DNA from: Mucilaginibacter xinganensis
GTDB taxonomy: Bacteria; Bacteroidota; Bacteroidia; Sphingobacteriales; Sphingobacteriaceae
Direction: 5' to 3'
DNA length: 51,119 nucleotides
Assembly (NCBI GenBank): GCA_026225055.1
Contig: JAMFSA010000238.1
Span: 1 to 51,119 of the forward strand
The position numbers and the translations under genes were made by a program. The notes beneath the pieces were generated by a model, which was not told the origin of the DNA, ran no database searches, and was given only the letters and a program-made list of their open reading frames with translations. Below, in pieces: positions 23,792-32,796 of this stretch. Every line of letters starts with the position of its first letter. Positions within the stretch are counted from its first letter, which is position 1.

Positions 23792-24744
23792 CCCAACGCC
23801 TCAGCCAACACCCCTTCTTTTAACGAATAGGAAGTCATCAGCACATCGTTTATCCCCAGCTTAGCCATTATAAAGCGAGTGATAAGGGATGCTACTACGA
23901 TCATATCCACACGGATAGGGATGATGCCTTTGGTGTTTTCCCTATCGAAGTGGGTTGATTCTATGAGCCAGTCGGTGATGTTTAAAAACTCGGTGGTATC
24001 AAAGTGGTATTCGCGTGTTTTCTTCAGGTCGAACTCATTTCCTTTTTTTATTTCTATCACTTCGGCAAAAGTTTCAAAAGCCCCTGATGAACCTATGATG
24101 TTTTCTATGTCCACATTGGCTACGGCTTCAAATAAAGGAGTCAATGTTTGTTCGAGATAGGTGTTTAAGTCATGTATGGATGATGCAGGGATGGGGTCTT
24201 TTTTATGAAACGTATCCATTAACCGCGCCGCGCCTATCTCAAAGCTTTGCTTCCATTTGATGCCTTCATTATTGCTCAAAACAAATTCAACACTGCCGCC
24301 ACCAATATCCAGTATCAGGGAGTTTTGTTGGGTTAAGCAATTGCCGGTTTTAACGCCTTCGTAAATATATTTGGCTTCCTGCTCGCCATTCACAGTTTCA
24401 ATGGCGATGCCTGTTTTGGCCCGCACCTCTGCAATAAAATCCTTGCCATTTGAGGTTGTACGCAAAGCCGATGTAGCGATAGCTTTTACACGCCCGGCAC
24501 CGTATTCGGTAATATGCTGATGGAACTTCACCATGGTATCAATACCACGCTGATAGGCCGCAGGCTGTATGATACCACTATTGATACCGCCTTCGCCCAG
24601 GCGAACGGGTACGGTAATATGGAAGAGCTCTTCGGGATTTGCCGCAGTGCCGCGGGCAATTAGTAAATGAAAGGTGTTTGTACCCAGATCCATTACCGCT
24701 ACAGTATTGTCATTTGCCGTAGCCGGAGTATTATTATTGCCCAT
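23788..24744 (-). CDS. Ppx/GppA-family phosphatase (exopolyphosphatase type)
   Basis: The 318-aa protein has the ASKHA-fold motifs of this family: AVMDLGTNTFHLLIA (phosphate 1), LILDIGGGSVEFVLSN (phosphate 2) and IGSSGAFETFAEV. It lacks the C-terminal HD domain of E. coli Ppx and GppA, so it is the short single-domain form common in Bacteroidota. It probably hydrolyses polyphosphate or pppGpp in the cytoplasm; sequence alone does not decide. It is convergent with the preceding operon. Confidence 0.92.
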   Translation of the reverse strand: MGNNNTPATANDNTVAVMDLGTNTFHLLIARGTAANPEELFHITVPVRLGEGGINSGIIQPAAYQRGIDTMVKFHQHITEYGAGRVKAIATSALRTTSNGKDFIAEVRAKTGIAIETVNGEQEAKYIYEGVKTGNCLTQQNSLILDIGGGSVEFVLSNNEGIKWKQSFEIGAARLMDTFHKKDPIPASSIHDLNTYLEQTLTPLFEAVANVDIENIIGSSGAFETFAEVIEIKKGNEFDLKKTREYHFDTTEFLNITDWLIESTHFDRENTKGIIPIRVDMIVVASLITRFIMAKLGINDVLMTSYSLKEGVLAEALG

Positions 24745-24830
24745 AAATGCCTAAACTCAAATATGCGGAAAATGTTTAGCCCTCTGGCCCCCTAAAGGAA
24801 GATTTTTTTTAGCTATCGCCAGCTTACCTG

Positions 24831-26081
24831 CTACTCTTTATAAAAGAACCATTTAACCAATTCTTTATAACTTGCTTTTTTGCCATACATTAAAATGCCT
24901 ACCCTGTATATGCGCGAAGCAATATAGGTGGTGAATAAAAAACCGATCACCATCATCAGCATTGATAATGCCATTTGCCAGCCGGGAACGCCAAAAGGCA
25001 GGCGTACCATCATAGCTACAGGAGCTGTAAATGGTATAATAGAAAGCCACACCGCCAGCGGGCTGTCAGGTACCTGAAATAAGTAGGATACCGATAAAAT
25101 ATAAGTGAATAGCAGGGGCAGAGTAATAGGGAACATGAACTGCTGTGTCTCCGTTTCACTATCAACAGCTGAACCTACGGCAGCAAACAGGGCGCTGTAT
25201 AACAGATACCCAGTTATCCAGTAAAACATAAAGAAGCCAACTTCGGCAACAGCATTGGCTCCCAGATTTTTTGCAAAACCCATTACCGGGTTGGCGGGTA
25301 CAGTAAAGAAATGTCCCGCTATATAACTAACAGATGCTGATAGAATTATCCATAGTATAAACTGTGTGAGCCCAACCATACCCACGCCAATTATTTTACC
25401 CAGCATCAGTTGGAACGGTTTTACCGATGATATGATCACCTCAACAATTCGGCTGGTTTTTTCCTCAATAACCCCACGCATTACCTGGGCACCGTAAATG
25501 AACAAGGAAATATAAATTAATATAGCCCCAGCTATACCCGCGCCATAGGCCGCGCCAACATTGGCATCTGTATCGCCCGTATCTGTTATTTCGCGGGCAC
25601 CAACCGTTATATGGCTGGTTTTAGCAGCATTTAGCTTAGCGGTATCTATACCCATTTTTAAAATGCCGTTATTGGTTGCAATGGCATTCATCTGGTTTTC
25701 AACCTCGCCGGTAATGGTCAGGCTGGGTTTCTTTTTTGAGAAGACCTGTACGGTATCTGTTTTGTTGATCCGGGCGGGTATCCATAACAAATAGCTGTCC
25801 TCGTCCTTTTTAACCTCTGCTTTGGCTTTTGCCAATGGTTCGTGTATGGTCTGGAATTTTAGATTCTCTACATTATGAAACTTATTTGCGTAGTCGCCAC
25901 GCTCATCAATAACTTTTATAATATGCGCTTTGTTCAGCTCGTCGTTATTCAGGGCTAAAAAAGCGATGATGCCATACATACAAACAATTAAGGTAGGCAC
26001 CAATAATGTCATTACAATGAATGCTTTTTTCTTTACACGGGTAAGGTACTCTCGCTGTATAATAAGTAATACTTTGTTCAT
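24831..26081 (-). CDS. ABC-2 type transporter permease (NatB/YhaP-like)
   Basis: The 416-aa membrane protein has an N-terminal helix (LLIIQREYLTRVKKKAFIVM), a large extracytoplasmic domain (about 45-185), then five or six helices, the layout of ABC-2 permeases such as NatB. The stretch EEKTSRIVEVIISSVKPFQL, usual in these proteins, marks the coupling region. Its start overlaps the end of the ATPase gene by four bases, so the two are coupled. The exporter may move sodium, a drug or a lipid; the substrate is unknown. Confidence 0.92.
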   Translation of the reverse strand: MNKVLLIIQREYLTRVKKKAFIVMTLLVPTLIVCMYGIIAFLALNNDELNKAHIIKVIDERGDYANKFHNVENLKFQTIHEPLAKAKAEVKKDEDSYLLWIPARINKTDTVQVFSKKKPSLTITGEVENQMNAIATNNGILKMGIDTAKLNAAKTSHITVGAREITDTGDTDANVGAAYGAGIAGAILIYISLFIYGAQVMRGVIEEKTSRIVEVIISSVKPFQLMLGKIIGVGMVGLTQFILWIILSASVSYIAGHFFTVPANPVMGFAKNLGANAVAEVGFFMFYWITGYLLYSALFAAVGSAVDSETETQQFMFPITLPLLFTYILSVSYLFQVPDSPLAVWLSIIPFTAPVAMMVRLPFGVPGWQMALSMLMMVIGFLFTTYIASRIYRVGILMYGKKASYKELVKWFFYKE

Positions 26082-26995
26082 GACGCAATAGGTTTAAGGT
26101 TTACCTTTTCAATAAAAATCTCATTCATAGTAGGCACAACTTCCTGTAACCTGTTTATGCTTGTTTTGGGGATGAGGTATTGCAGTACATCATTGGCACT
26201 TGCAGCGGTATTGAGTTTTATTTTGATGGTGTAGGTTTCGTCGCCATTTTCAGTTTCATCAACCAGGTTAAATGGTTGCGATCCGTCAAAATTAAGTTTA
26301 CTACCGTTGTACTCTACCAGGTAAGTTTCATTGCGATAGGAGTTTTTAATGTCCTTAACCTTACCGTCCAATACTTTTTTTGATTTGTTGAGCAGGGCAA
26401 TAGAATGGCACAATTCCTCAACAGATTCCATGCGGTGAGTGGAGAATAAGATAGTGGCACCCTTACGGTTTAACTCCAGTATTTCGTCTTTTATCAGTTC
26501 AGCATTTACAGGGTCGAAGCCGCTGAAAGGTTCATCTAAAATGATGAGATCAGGCTCATGCAATATGGTAGCCACAAACTGGGCCTTTTGCTGCATACCT
26601 TTCGATAGTTCCTCTATCTTTTTGTTCCACCACGATTGCATTTCGAGTTTCTCGAACCAGGATTTTAGTCTTTTAGTAGCTTCATCACGGCTTAATCCCT
26701 TTAATCGGGCGAGGTAAATCATCTGTTCGCCGATCTCCATCTTTTTGTATAGTCCGCGTTCCTCGGGCATGTAACCAATGCGTTCAATGTGCGATTGGTT
26801 GAGCTTTTCACCTGCAAAATATACTTCGCCGGAGTCGGGTGCGGTAATTTGGTTGATGATACGGATAAGCGAAGTTTTACCGGCACCATTTGGCCCCAGC
26901 AGACCGAAGATCTGTCCGCTTTCTACTTCTAAACTTACATCGCCTAAGGCAGTGTGCCCGGCGTATTGTTTCACAATATGACGAATGCTCAGCAT
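26078..26995 (-). CDS. ABC transporter ATP-binding protein (NatA-like)
   Basis: A 305-aa ATPase with Walker A GLLGPNGAGKTSLI, signature ELSKGMQQKAQF, Walker B LIILDEPFSGFDPV and the H-loop STHRMESVEEL. The usual LSGGQ is replaced by LSKGM, as is normal for the NatA/DrrA group. Residues from about 220 form a C-terminal extension typical of this group. First gene of a two-gene exporter unit, with the permease directly after it. Confidence 0.95.
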   Translation of the reverse strand: MLSIRHIVKQYAGHTALGDVSLEVESGQIFGLLGPNGAGKTSLIRIINQITAPDSGEVYFAGEKLNQSHIERIGYMPEERGLYKKMEIGEQMIYLARLKGLSRDEATKRLKSWFEKLEMQSWWNKKIEELSKGMQQKAQFVATILHEPDLIILDEPFSGFDPVNAELIKDEILELNRKGATILFSTHRMESVEELCHSIALLNKSKKVLDGKVKDIKNSYRNETYLVEYNGSKLNFDGSQPFNLVDETENGDETYTIKIKLNTAASANDVLQYLIPKTSINRLQEVVPTMNEIFIEKVNLKPIAS

Positions 26996-27228
26996 TGTTC
27001 AGTAATTAAGATTTTTGCAGGTTAGATACGGAGGTTTTTAAAATGTTACGAAACTAACTGATAATTAGTCGCCCCATCTTTTTAAAAGCTTTTTTGCTTT
27101 ATTAATACTGATTTTAATTCTACAATGATAAGTGAATGCATTAATATTTGTAAAGCAAAGCTTGAAACTGCAACAGTTTTGAGCTTTCAAAAGTTTTTCC
27201 TTTCATCCCATAATTATATCTTTATAAA

Positions 27229-28608
27229 ATGAACCTTAAGCTGGAAGAAGAATTTAGCAAAGCTGAGCTACTAAAAGATATTGATGCCTTAAAAGCGCAG
27301 GTAGATGCACTACGCCCATTACCGCCTGATGTTGAAGGCCGCGTGATGCAAAAGCTTAGGTTGGACTGGAACTATCACTCAAATGCTATTGAAGGCAATA
27401 AATTAAATTATGGTGAAACGGTAGCTTTTTTAATGGAGGGGATTACTGCAAAAGGTAAACCATTAAAAGATCACTTAGATATACGGGGGCACAATGAGGC
27501 GATAAATTTCCTTTTAGATATTGTTAAAGATGTTAGGCCGGTTTCGGAAGCTGATATTCGTGCCTTACATGCTATGATTTTGGTCGAACCCTATGACTCA
27601 CCTGCAAAGACTGCAGAAGGCCTTCTAACAACTAAACGTATAAAATTAGGTGAATATAAAACATCCCCCAATCATGTAAAAACTGCAACGGGAGAAATAC
27701 ATTACTATGCCACACCTGAAGAAACACCGGCTAAGATGCAGGAGTTAATGGCATGGTATGCTGAAGCGGTAAATGATAAAGCAATTAATGTAGTAGTTAT
27801 AGCGGCTTTATTTCATCATAAATTTGTGGCGATACACCCTTTTGATGATGGTAATGGCAGGCTTTCACGAATATTGATGAATTTAATATTGATGCAAAAG
27901 GGTTATCCGCCTGTTGTAGTTAAGATAGATAACAGAACAAATTATTATTCATTATTAAGTAGGGCAGATGTTGGGGATAGCTGGCCATTCATTGAATACA
28001 TTGCTGAGCTTTTGCAAGATTCATTACAACTTTATTTAAAGGCTGCTGATGGTGGGGATATTGATGAAGATGACGATGTAGATAAAGAAATAGCTTTGTT
28101 TAAGATGGAAATAATTAACAGTGTGAACGTTGTGCAAAAAAGATCAAACACTATTATTAATAATATCTTCGCATTAGACATACAACCATTAATAATCGAA
28201 CTTGATAAAAAAATACAACGCTTTTCAGATTTATTTTTTGGCTATAATCACTCTGTTGTTTTCCAATTGAAAGATACACGTTTTCTTAGATATGATTCTA
28301 TAGATCAGTTTGTAAATACCTCTTCAGGTAAAGATCAAGAAAGTATTCTAACTGAATTACATAATATTGGAGTGATATTTCGTTTTAAAGGTTTTAAAAA
28401 TTCCGAAAATGATTTTAATTTAGAAATTTGGATAACTATTAAATTTGAAGAATATCATTATAGTTTTTTTGATTTTGAGGGCAACGTGATAAGTAAAAAA
28501 TTATATCATCAAAGAATGACTTTGGAGGATAAAAATAGAATTTTAAAATCATTAATTAATGATTTTAAAATGGAAGTAAATAAGAAACAAAAAAGCCCGA
28601 AACAATAA
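27229..28608 (+). CDS. Fic-domain protein, class II (N-terminal inhibitory helix)
   Basis: The 459-aa protein carries the complete Fic motif HPFDDGNGRLSR with catalytic His203, so it should transfer AMP or another nucleotide to a target protein. The N-terminal inhibitory motif SNAIEGN (Ser51, Glu55) shows a class II enzyme that holds itself off. Residues from about 285 form an extra domain: a coiled segment, then a beta-rich region (DNFNLEIW-like strands) that I cannot assign and that is more AT-rich than the Fic half. No antitoxin gene is adjacent, which fits an intramolecular inhibitor. The target is unknown. A short AT-rich leader precedes the ATG. Confidence 0.93.
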   Translation: MNLKLEEEFSKAELLKDIDALKAQVDALRPLPPDVEGRVMQKLRLDWNYHSNAIEGNKLNYGETVAFLMEGITAKGKPLKDHLDIRGHNEAINFLLDIVKDVRPVSEADIRALHAMILVEPYDSPAKTAEGLLTTKRIKLGEYKTSPNHVKTATGEIHYYATPEETPAKMQELMAWYAEAVNDKAINVVVIAALFHHKFVAIHPFDDGNGRLSRILMNLILMQKGYPPVVVKIDNRTNYYSLLSRADVGDSWPFIEYIAELLQDSLQLYLKAADGGDIDEDDDVDKEIALFKMEIINSVNVVQKRSNTIINNIFALDIQPLIIELDKKIQRFSDLFFGYNHSVVFQLKDTRFLRYDSIDQFVNTSSGKDQESILTELHNIGVIFRFKGFKNSENDFNLEIWITIKFEEYHYSFFDFEGNVISKKLYHQRMTLEDKNRILKSLINDFKMEVNKKQKSPKQ

Positions 28609-28618
28609 GTTTCAGGCC
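28595..28618 (+). terminator. Weak hairpin over the Fic stop codon
   Basis: GCCCGAAAC and GTTTCAGGC pair with one mismatch around a six-base loop that contains the TAA stop. Only a broken T tract follows, so termination is possible but unproven. Confidence 0.35.
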
Positions 28619-28656
28619 TAAATTATCTTTTGTCTTGCCTACTTCCAGACTAAAAT

Positions 28657-29829
28657 CTACTCAAAATATTCCTTCATCCGTTCGAAAAAGCTTTTTTCGT
28701 TTTTGCCGGGGTTAGGTTTAAAGTTTGGTGAGCTTTGCAGTTTTTCAAGCAATTCACGTTCTTCACGGCTAAGTGCTTTTGGTGTCCATATATTAATATG
28801 CACCAGTTGGTCGCCACGGTGATATGAGTTTACTTCGGGTACGCCTTTACCTTTCAGGCGTAATATTTTACCGCCTTGTGTGCCGGGTTCAATTTTTATT
28901 TTGGCTTTACCATCAATGGTTGGCACTTCAACGCTGGTACCTAAAGCGGCATCAACAAAGTTAATGTGCAAGTCATAGATGATATTGTTACCGTCGCGTT
29001 TTAAGGTTTCGTGAGGGATCTCTTCAATCAATATGATCAGATCTCCCGGTACACCGCCACGAGGGGCAGCATTACCTTTGCCGCTCATGCTCAGTTGCAT
29101 GCCTTCGCTTACGCCGGCAGGGATGTTTATAGTAATGGTTTCTTCACCACGTACCAATCCGTCGCCATGGCAAACAGGGCATTTTGAAGTGATTACAGCG
29201 CCTTCGCCATTACAGGTAGGGCAGGTGCTGGTAGTTTGCATCTGACCTAATATGGTATTAGTTACCCTGCGCACAGCGCCCTGGCCACCGCAGGTTTTAC
29301 AGGTTTGTACAGATGATTTATCCTTAGCGCCCGAACCGTCGCAGGTTTTACAAACTATTTGCTTGTTTACTTTTATCTTCTTTTCAGCACCGTTGGCAAT
29401 TTCTTCAACAGTAAGCCTTACTTTAATACGCAGGTTGCTGCCGCGAGCTACACGACGGCTACCGCCGCTCTGTCTGCCGCCACCGCCGCCAAAGAAACCT
29501 TCGAACGGACTACCGCCACCAAAAATATCACCGAACTGGCTAAAAATATCATCCATGTTCATGCCTGCACCGCCATAGCCACCAGCACCACCATTTGGTG
29601 ATTGCGCGTTAGCAGCGTGACCGAACTGGTTATAACGCTGGCGTTTTTCGGGGTTACTTAAAACCTCGTAAGCCTCAGCCGCTTCCTTAAATTTTTCTTC
29701 AGCTTCTTTATCACCTTCGTTTTTATCCGGGTGATATTTGATAGCCATTTTACGATATGCCTTTTTTATTTCATCAGCATCAGCGCCTTTAGCAACACCA
29801 AGCACATCGTAATAATCTCTTTTAGCCAT
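28657..29829 (-). CDS. dnaJ: Chaperone protein DnaJ
   Basis: A full-length type I DnaJ (390 aa) that stimulates DnaK ATPase and holds unfolded clients. J domain at 1-70 with HPD in KYHPDKNEGD. A Gly/Phe-rich linker of about 60 residues (GGAGGYGGAG, GGGSPFEGFFGGGGG). Four zinc motifs: CKTCDGSG, CKTCGGQG, CPTCNGEG and CPVCHGDG. Then the C-terminal substrate-binding domains. It is downstream of grpE, the classical pairing; dnaK is not in the window. Confidence 0.98.
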   Translation of the reverse strand: MAKRDYYDVLGVAKGADADEIKKAYRKMAIKYHPDKNEGDKEAEEKFKEAAEAYEVLSNPEKRQRYNQFGHAANAQSPNGGAGGYGGAGMNMDDIFSQFGDIFGGGSPFEGFFGGGGGRQSGGSRRVARGSNLRIKVRLTVEEIANGAEKKIKVNKQIVCKTCDGSGAKDKSSVQTCKTCGGQGAVRRVTNTILGQMQTTSTCPTCNGEGAVITSKCPVCHGDGLVRGEETITINIPAGVSEGMQLSMSGKGNAAPRGGVPGDLIILIEEIPHETLKRDGNNIIYDLHINFVDAALGTSVEVPTIDGKAKIKIEPGTQGGKILRLKGKGVPEVNSYHRGDQLVHINIWTPKALSREERELLEKLQSSPNFKPNPGKNEKSFFERMKEYFE

Positions 29830-29948
29830 AGTTTTATTTCGGATTTCGAAATTTCGATTTCGGATTTATCAATTATAAGTTTTATCAGGGTGGGAATTCT
29901 AAATATTCAATTCAAATAAATCCGAAATTGAACATCCGAAATCCCAAA
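29830..29948. repeat. Spacer of ATTTCGG-like units between grpE and dnaJ
   Basis: The left end repeats ATTTCGG, ATTTCGA, AATTTCG, ATTTCGG (period about seven). The right end holds AATCCGAAATTG and ATCCGAAATCCC, the inverted form. The arms can pair into an imperfect hairpin between two co-directional genes. Confidence 0.6.
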
Positions 29949-29952
29949 TCAT

Positions 29953-30504
29953 TTAGCTTCCTACTATTACTTTAGCAAAACGTGCTACCTTATCGCCCAG
30001 GTAATAGCCTTTTTCCATCACGTCTATCACTTTGCCTTTTAAATCATCAGTTGGGGCAGGTACGTTGGTGATAGCTTCGTGAATGTCGGCATCAAATGTT
30101 TCACCTAAAGCATCCATAGGTTTTAAACCTTTTTGCGTAAGCGTATTGCTTAATTTGTTGTAGATAAGCTCAATGCCTGTTTTAATGGCAGCAACATCAG
30201 TAGCATTATCCATTGAGCGGATAGCGCGTTCAAAATCATCCATTATAGGCAACATGGCAATAATTACATCTTTACCTTCAGTTTTTCTTGCTTCTTCACG
30301 TTCCCTTACTGTACGCCTCCTGAAGTTATCAAACTCAGCAAACAAACGCAGGTATTTGTCATTGGCTGCTACTAATTCTTCTTTCAGTTTATCATCAGCA
30401 GATGGGCCTTTTGGGGTTGCTTCTGCTTCGGTACCCTGTATATTTTCATCTATTACACCTTCTTCAGGTGTTTCTGTATTTTCTGTGTGTTTCTTCTTAA
30501 GCAT
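29953..30504 (-). CDS. grpE: Nucleotide exchange factor GrpE
   Basis: GrpE releases ADP from DnaK. From the ATG at 30504 the protein has 183 aa: an acidic disordered start (ENTETPEEGVIDENIQGTEA), a long coiled coil (DDKLKEELVAANDKYLRLFA), then EFDNFRRRTVREREEA and the beta domain (FDADIHEAITNVPAP; YYLGDKVARFAKVIV). A longer frame reaches 30564, but that extension overlaps the promoter region and is not like GrpE. Operon with dnaJ. Confidence 0.96.
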   Translation of the reverse strand: MLKKKHTENTETPEEGVIDENIQGTEAEATPKGPSADDKLKEELVAANDKYLRLFAEFDNFRRRTVREREEARKTEGKDVIIAMLPIMDDFERAIRSMDNATDVAAIKTGIELIYNKLSNTLTQKGLKPMDALGETFDADIHEAITNVPAPTDDLKGKVIDVMEKGYYLGDKVARFAKVIVGS

Positions 30505-30531
30505 AGTAATGTTATAAGTAAATAGTGCAAA

Positions 30532-30546
30532 ACAAGTATCCTGCCA
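30532..30546 (-). promoter_or_regulatory. Sigma-54-like -24/-12 element before grpE
   Basis: On the minus strand TGGCAGGATACTTGT matches the sigma-54 pattern TGGCACGnnnnTTGC except at two positions, with correct GG to TG spacing. It lies 28 bases before the grpE ATG. The -12 element ends in TTGT rather than TTGC, so this remains a candidate. Confidence 0.4.
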
Positions 30547-30559
30547 TTGTTTAAATAAC

Positions 30560-30635
30560 GACAAGCTGTCAGCGTATTACATTAGTTTGGTGTAGTACTG
30601 ACATACCTCACCTGCATACTGACAGGCAGCGTCAG
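30560..30635. promoter_or_regulatory. Cluster of CTGAC/GTCAG half-sites upstream of grpE
   Basis: Three elements lie upstream of the grpE promoter: GACAAGCTGTC (30560-30570, palindromic), CTGACA (30598-30603), and CTGAC-7-GTCAG (30619-30635). The regular use of one motif suggests binding of a regulator, plausibly for heat shock. Confidence 0.4.
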
Positions 30636-30661
30636 TTTTTGAATTTTAACTTTTGAATTAA

Positions 30662-31348
30662 CTAAGCTATCTGCACATCTTCCAAAACCTTGCTGTTTTC
30701 GCATTTAATGATGCGCGAAGGGAAGGTGCGGATGATATGATAATCGTGCGTGGCAATAATTACCGCGGTGCCTAATTGCTGGCCTATTTGTTTAAGCAGC
30801 AATACAATTTCTTCAGAGGTATCAGGGTCGAGGTTGCCGGTTGGCTCATCAGCCAGGATAATTTCAGGATCATTAAGCAAGGCACGGGCAATTACCACAC
30901 GCTGCTGCTCACCGCCCGAAAGCTCATGTGGCATCTTTTTTAATTTTGAGCGCAGGCCAACTTTTTCCAAAACGTCAAGTGTACGATCGGCTATTAATTT
31001 TTTGTCTGTCCAACCGGTAGCGCGCATTACAAAATGCAGGTTTTGTTCAACCGAACGGTCGGTAAGTAATTGAAAATCCTGGAAAACTATACCCAGCTTA
31101 CGGCGGAGAAAAGGAATTTCCCTGCTCTCCAGTTTATTCAGATCATAGCCGCAGGCAAACCCGCTGCCTGATGATATGCTCAAATCGCCATAAATAACCT
31201 TTAGTAAACTGCTCTTGCCTGACCCCGTTTGACCGATGAGCCATACAAAATCATTCTTATCAATATGCAGGTTAACGTTTGATAACACCAGGTGCTTTTG
31301 CTGAAAAATATCAACACCGTTTAGCTTTATAATAGAGTTTTCAATCAT
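30662..31348 (-). CDS. ftsE: Cell-division ABC ATPase FtsE-like
   Basis: A 228-aa ATPase of the FtsE/LolD group. Walker A is LIGQTGSGKSSLLK, the signature is HELSGGEQQRVVIARAL, Walker B is IILADEPTGNLDPDTS and the H-loop is ATHDYHII. FtsE together with the membrane protein FtsX controls peptidoglycan hydrolases at the division site. FtsX is not next to it here, which is common in Bacteroidota. A small conserved-looking gene directly upstream (one base apart) shares its transcript. LolD would be the alternative, but no lipoprotein permease is nearby. Confidence 0.85.
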   Translation of the reverse strand: MIENSIIKLNGVDIFQQKHLVLSNVNLHIDKNDFVWLIGQTGSGKSSLLKVIYGDLSISSGSGFACGYDLNKLESREIPFLRRKLGIVFQDFQLLTDRSVEQNLHFVMRATGWTDKKLIADRTLDVLEKVGLRSKLKKMPHELSGGEQQRVVIARALLNDPEIILADEPTGNLDPDTSEEIVLLLKQIGQQLGTAVIIATHDYHIIRTFPSRIIKCENSKVLEDVQIA

Positions 31349-31349
31349 C

Positions 31350-31553
31350 TTACAGGTCTAACTTTAATATCTGCCCAAAAGGCAGTTCTTTAACAATATT
31401 CATTATGTAGTCGGCCTTATCGGCAAGCCCGGCCTTATCCAGTGATTTTTCGGGCCTGTCGACCCTGAAATAAGCCAGCAGCGTAAATTTATCGTCCCTC
31501 AACTGTACGTAATCGGGTATTTTAGCTACGCCTTTAACTTTAATTATATACAT
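31350..31553 (-). CDS. Small hypothetical protein upstream of ftsE (67 aa)
   Basis: A 67-aa soluble protein without signal or membrane segment: MYIIKVKGVAKIPDYVQLRD, then FTLLAYFRVDRPEKSL, and a C-terminal helix NIVKELPFGQILKLDL. Its stop is one base before the ftsE start in the same direction, so translation is probably coupled. The alternating hydrophobic pattern looks like a small alpha/beta fold. I do not recognise a named family. Confidence 0.75.
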   Translation of the reverse strand: MYIIKVKGVAKIPDYVQLRDDKFTLLAYFRVDRPEKSLDKAGLADKADYIMNIVKELPFGQILKLDL

Positions 31554-31558
31554 TTTGT

Positions 31559-31643
31559 TTAAGCTGAAAGCTTAAAGCACAAAGCTTAAAGCAATTAGTT
31601 GGGGGAATGATAGCTTTAGCCTTTTAGCTTTATGCTTTTTCCT
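31559..31643. repeat. AGCTTAA-type spacer with exact 7-base register, inverted arms
   Basis: From about 31560 the units AGCTGAA, AGCTTAA, AGCACAA, AGCTTAA, AGCAATT follow one another in perfect seven-base register. The far arm (31610-31636) is the complement type: GCTTTAGCC, TTTTAGC, TTTATGC. No gene is seen. Confidence 0.7.
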
Positions 31644-31666
31644 CCCTCTCCAAAGATATTCTTATT

Positions 31667-32689
31667 TTAAAGATTTGACAAGAAATTCATCGTATCAATA
31701 CCATCGGCATAATCCCATAATTTGGGTTGCTGGCTTTCGCCAAAACTTACCAATTGGTTGGTTATCTGCAACTGCAACGCGCTAACTACACATTGTATCT
31801 TTTCGCTTTCAGTATTTATCAGTTCTTCTACCGATTGTACATCAGTATAGTTATCATAAAATAAAACTGCTAGCGGTGATGTAAACCTCTCATCCTTTTT
31901 AAGCAGGAGGAAGCCGTTATCGAAATGATCATCGCGGTTTACAAGATAAATTGACTTATTGTAGTCGTAGTTGTTATTGTATTTATGATGATTGATGATC
32001 TGCTCGTAACTCTGTATCGACTCAAAAAAGAAATCGAATTTGTAACCTTCGGGAACAAACACTTTTGATACATTACGACAACCCAATCCATAGTAATCAA
32101 AAATATCATGACCGAGTTCATGCAATTGTTCAGATGTTTCGTTGCCTGAGAGTACAGCTATGCTGTTCCTGTTTTTGCGGATGATGTTTGGCACCTTACC
32201 GAAATAATAATCAAAATAGCGAGATGTATTATTGCTGCCGGTGGCTATAACCGCGTCGAAATTCTCCAGGCGTTCAATAAAACTGAATTGACTGGCAAAG
32301 CTATTATCCAGTTCCACCAGCAGGTTAAGTATGTATTTAATGAGGCGGCTATCCTGCGAAGATGATTTGATAAGCGCGTGGTTGCCTGTTGCCAATACGC
32401 ACAGCACATCATGAAAGCCAACCAGCGGTATATTACCTGCCAAGATCAGGCCTACTTTTTTGTTACCCTCATTATCAAGATTATACTTATTGAGCCATGT
32501 TGTAGTATCGGCTTTATTGAGCATGTCACCTATGGAGGTAACGGCTTTTGCTACGTTATCAGGAGTGAACCATGCGTTGTAATATAGTTCATTATTGATG
32601 AGTTCGGTTAGCTGTTCGTCGGGCTTGCTAAGGCGCTCACCTAATGCTGCTAAAGTATCTATTAATGCTATTGCATTGAAATTTGACAT
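31667..32689 (-). CDS. LuxC-type acyl-CoA reductase
   Basis: This 340-aa protein resembles the LuxC-like acyl-CoA reductases of Bacteroidota, which reduce acyl-CoA to aldehyde with NADPH. The nucleotide-binding part has VGLILAGNIPLVGFHDVLCV and AVIATGSNNTSRYFDYYFG. The likely active-site cysteine is in YYGLGCRNVSKVFVP. The family is usually adjacent to a ferredoxin gene in this phylum, and a dicluster ferredoxin is divergently placed 107 bases away. Lipid or aldehyde metabolism is the expected role; the natural substrate is unknown. Confidence 0.88.
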   Translation of the reverse strand: MSNFNAIALIDTLAALGERLSKPDEQLTELINNELYYNAWFTPDNVAKAVTSIGDMLNKADTTTWLNKYNLDNEGNKKVGLILAGNIPLVGFHDVLCVLATGNHALIKSSSQDSRLIKYILNLLVELDNSFASQFSFIERLENFDAVIATGSNNTSRYFDYYFGKVPNIIRKNRNSIAVLSGNETSEQLHELGHDIFDYYGLGCRNVSKVFVPEGYKFDFFFESIQSYEQIINHHKYNNNYDYNKSIYLVNRDDHFDNGFLLLKKDERFTSPLAVLFYDNYTDVQSVEELINTESEKIQCVVSALQLQITNQLVSFGESQQPKLWDYADGIDTMNFLSNL

Positions 32690-32712
32690 ATAAATGCTAT
32701 GTATTTAAACCC

Positions 32713-32737
32713 TTGAAGTGTTTTTTTGTTATATTTG
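32713..32737 (+). promoter_or_regulatory. Candidate promoter of the ferredoxin gene
   Basis: TATATTTG at 32730-32737 is a perfect -7 box. The nearest TTG (32713-32715) is only 14 bases upstream, so the -33 element is uncertain. Confidence 0.5.
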
Positions 32738-32796
32738 CGTTCCCTGTTTAATTACGGGTGCAAAGTTAATTGAGAATATAAGATATTTAGAAAAAT

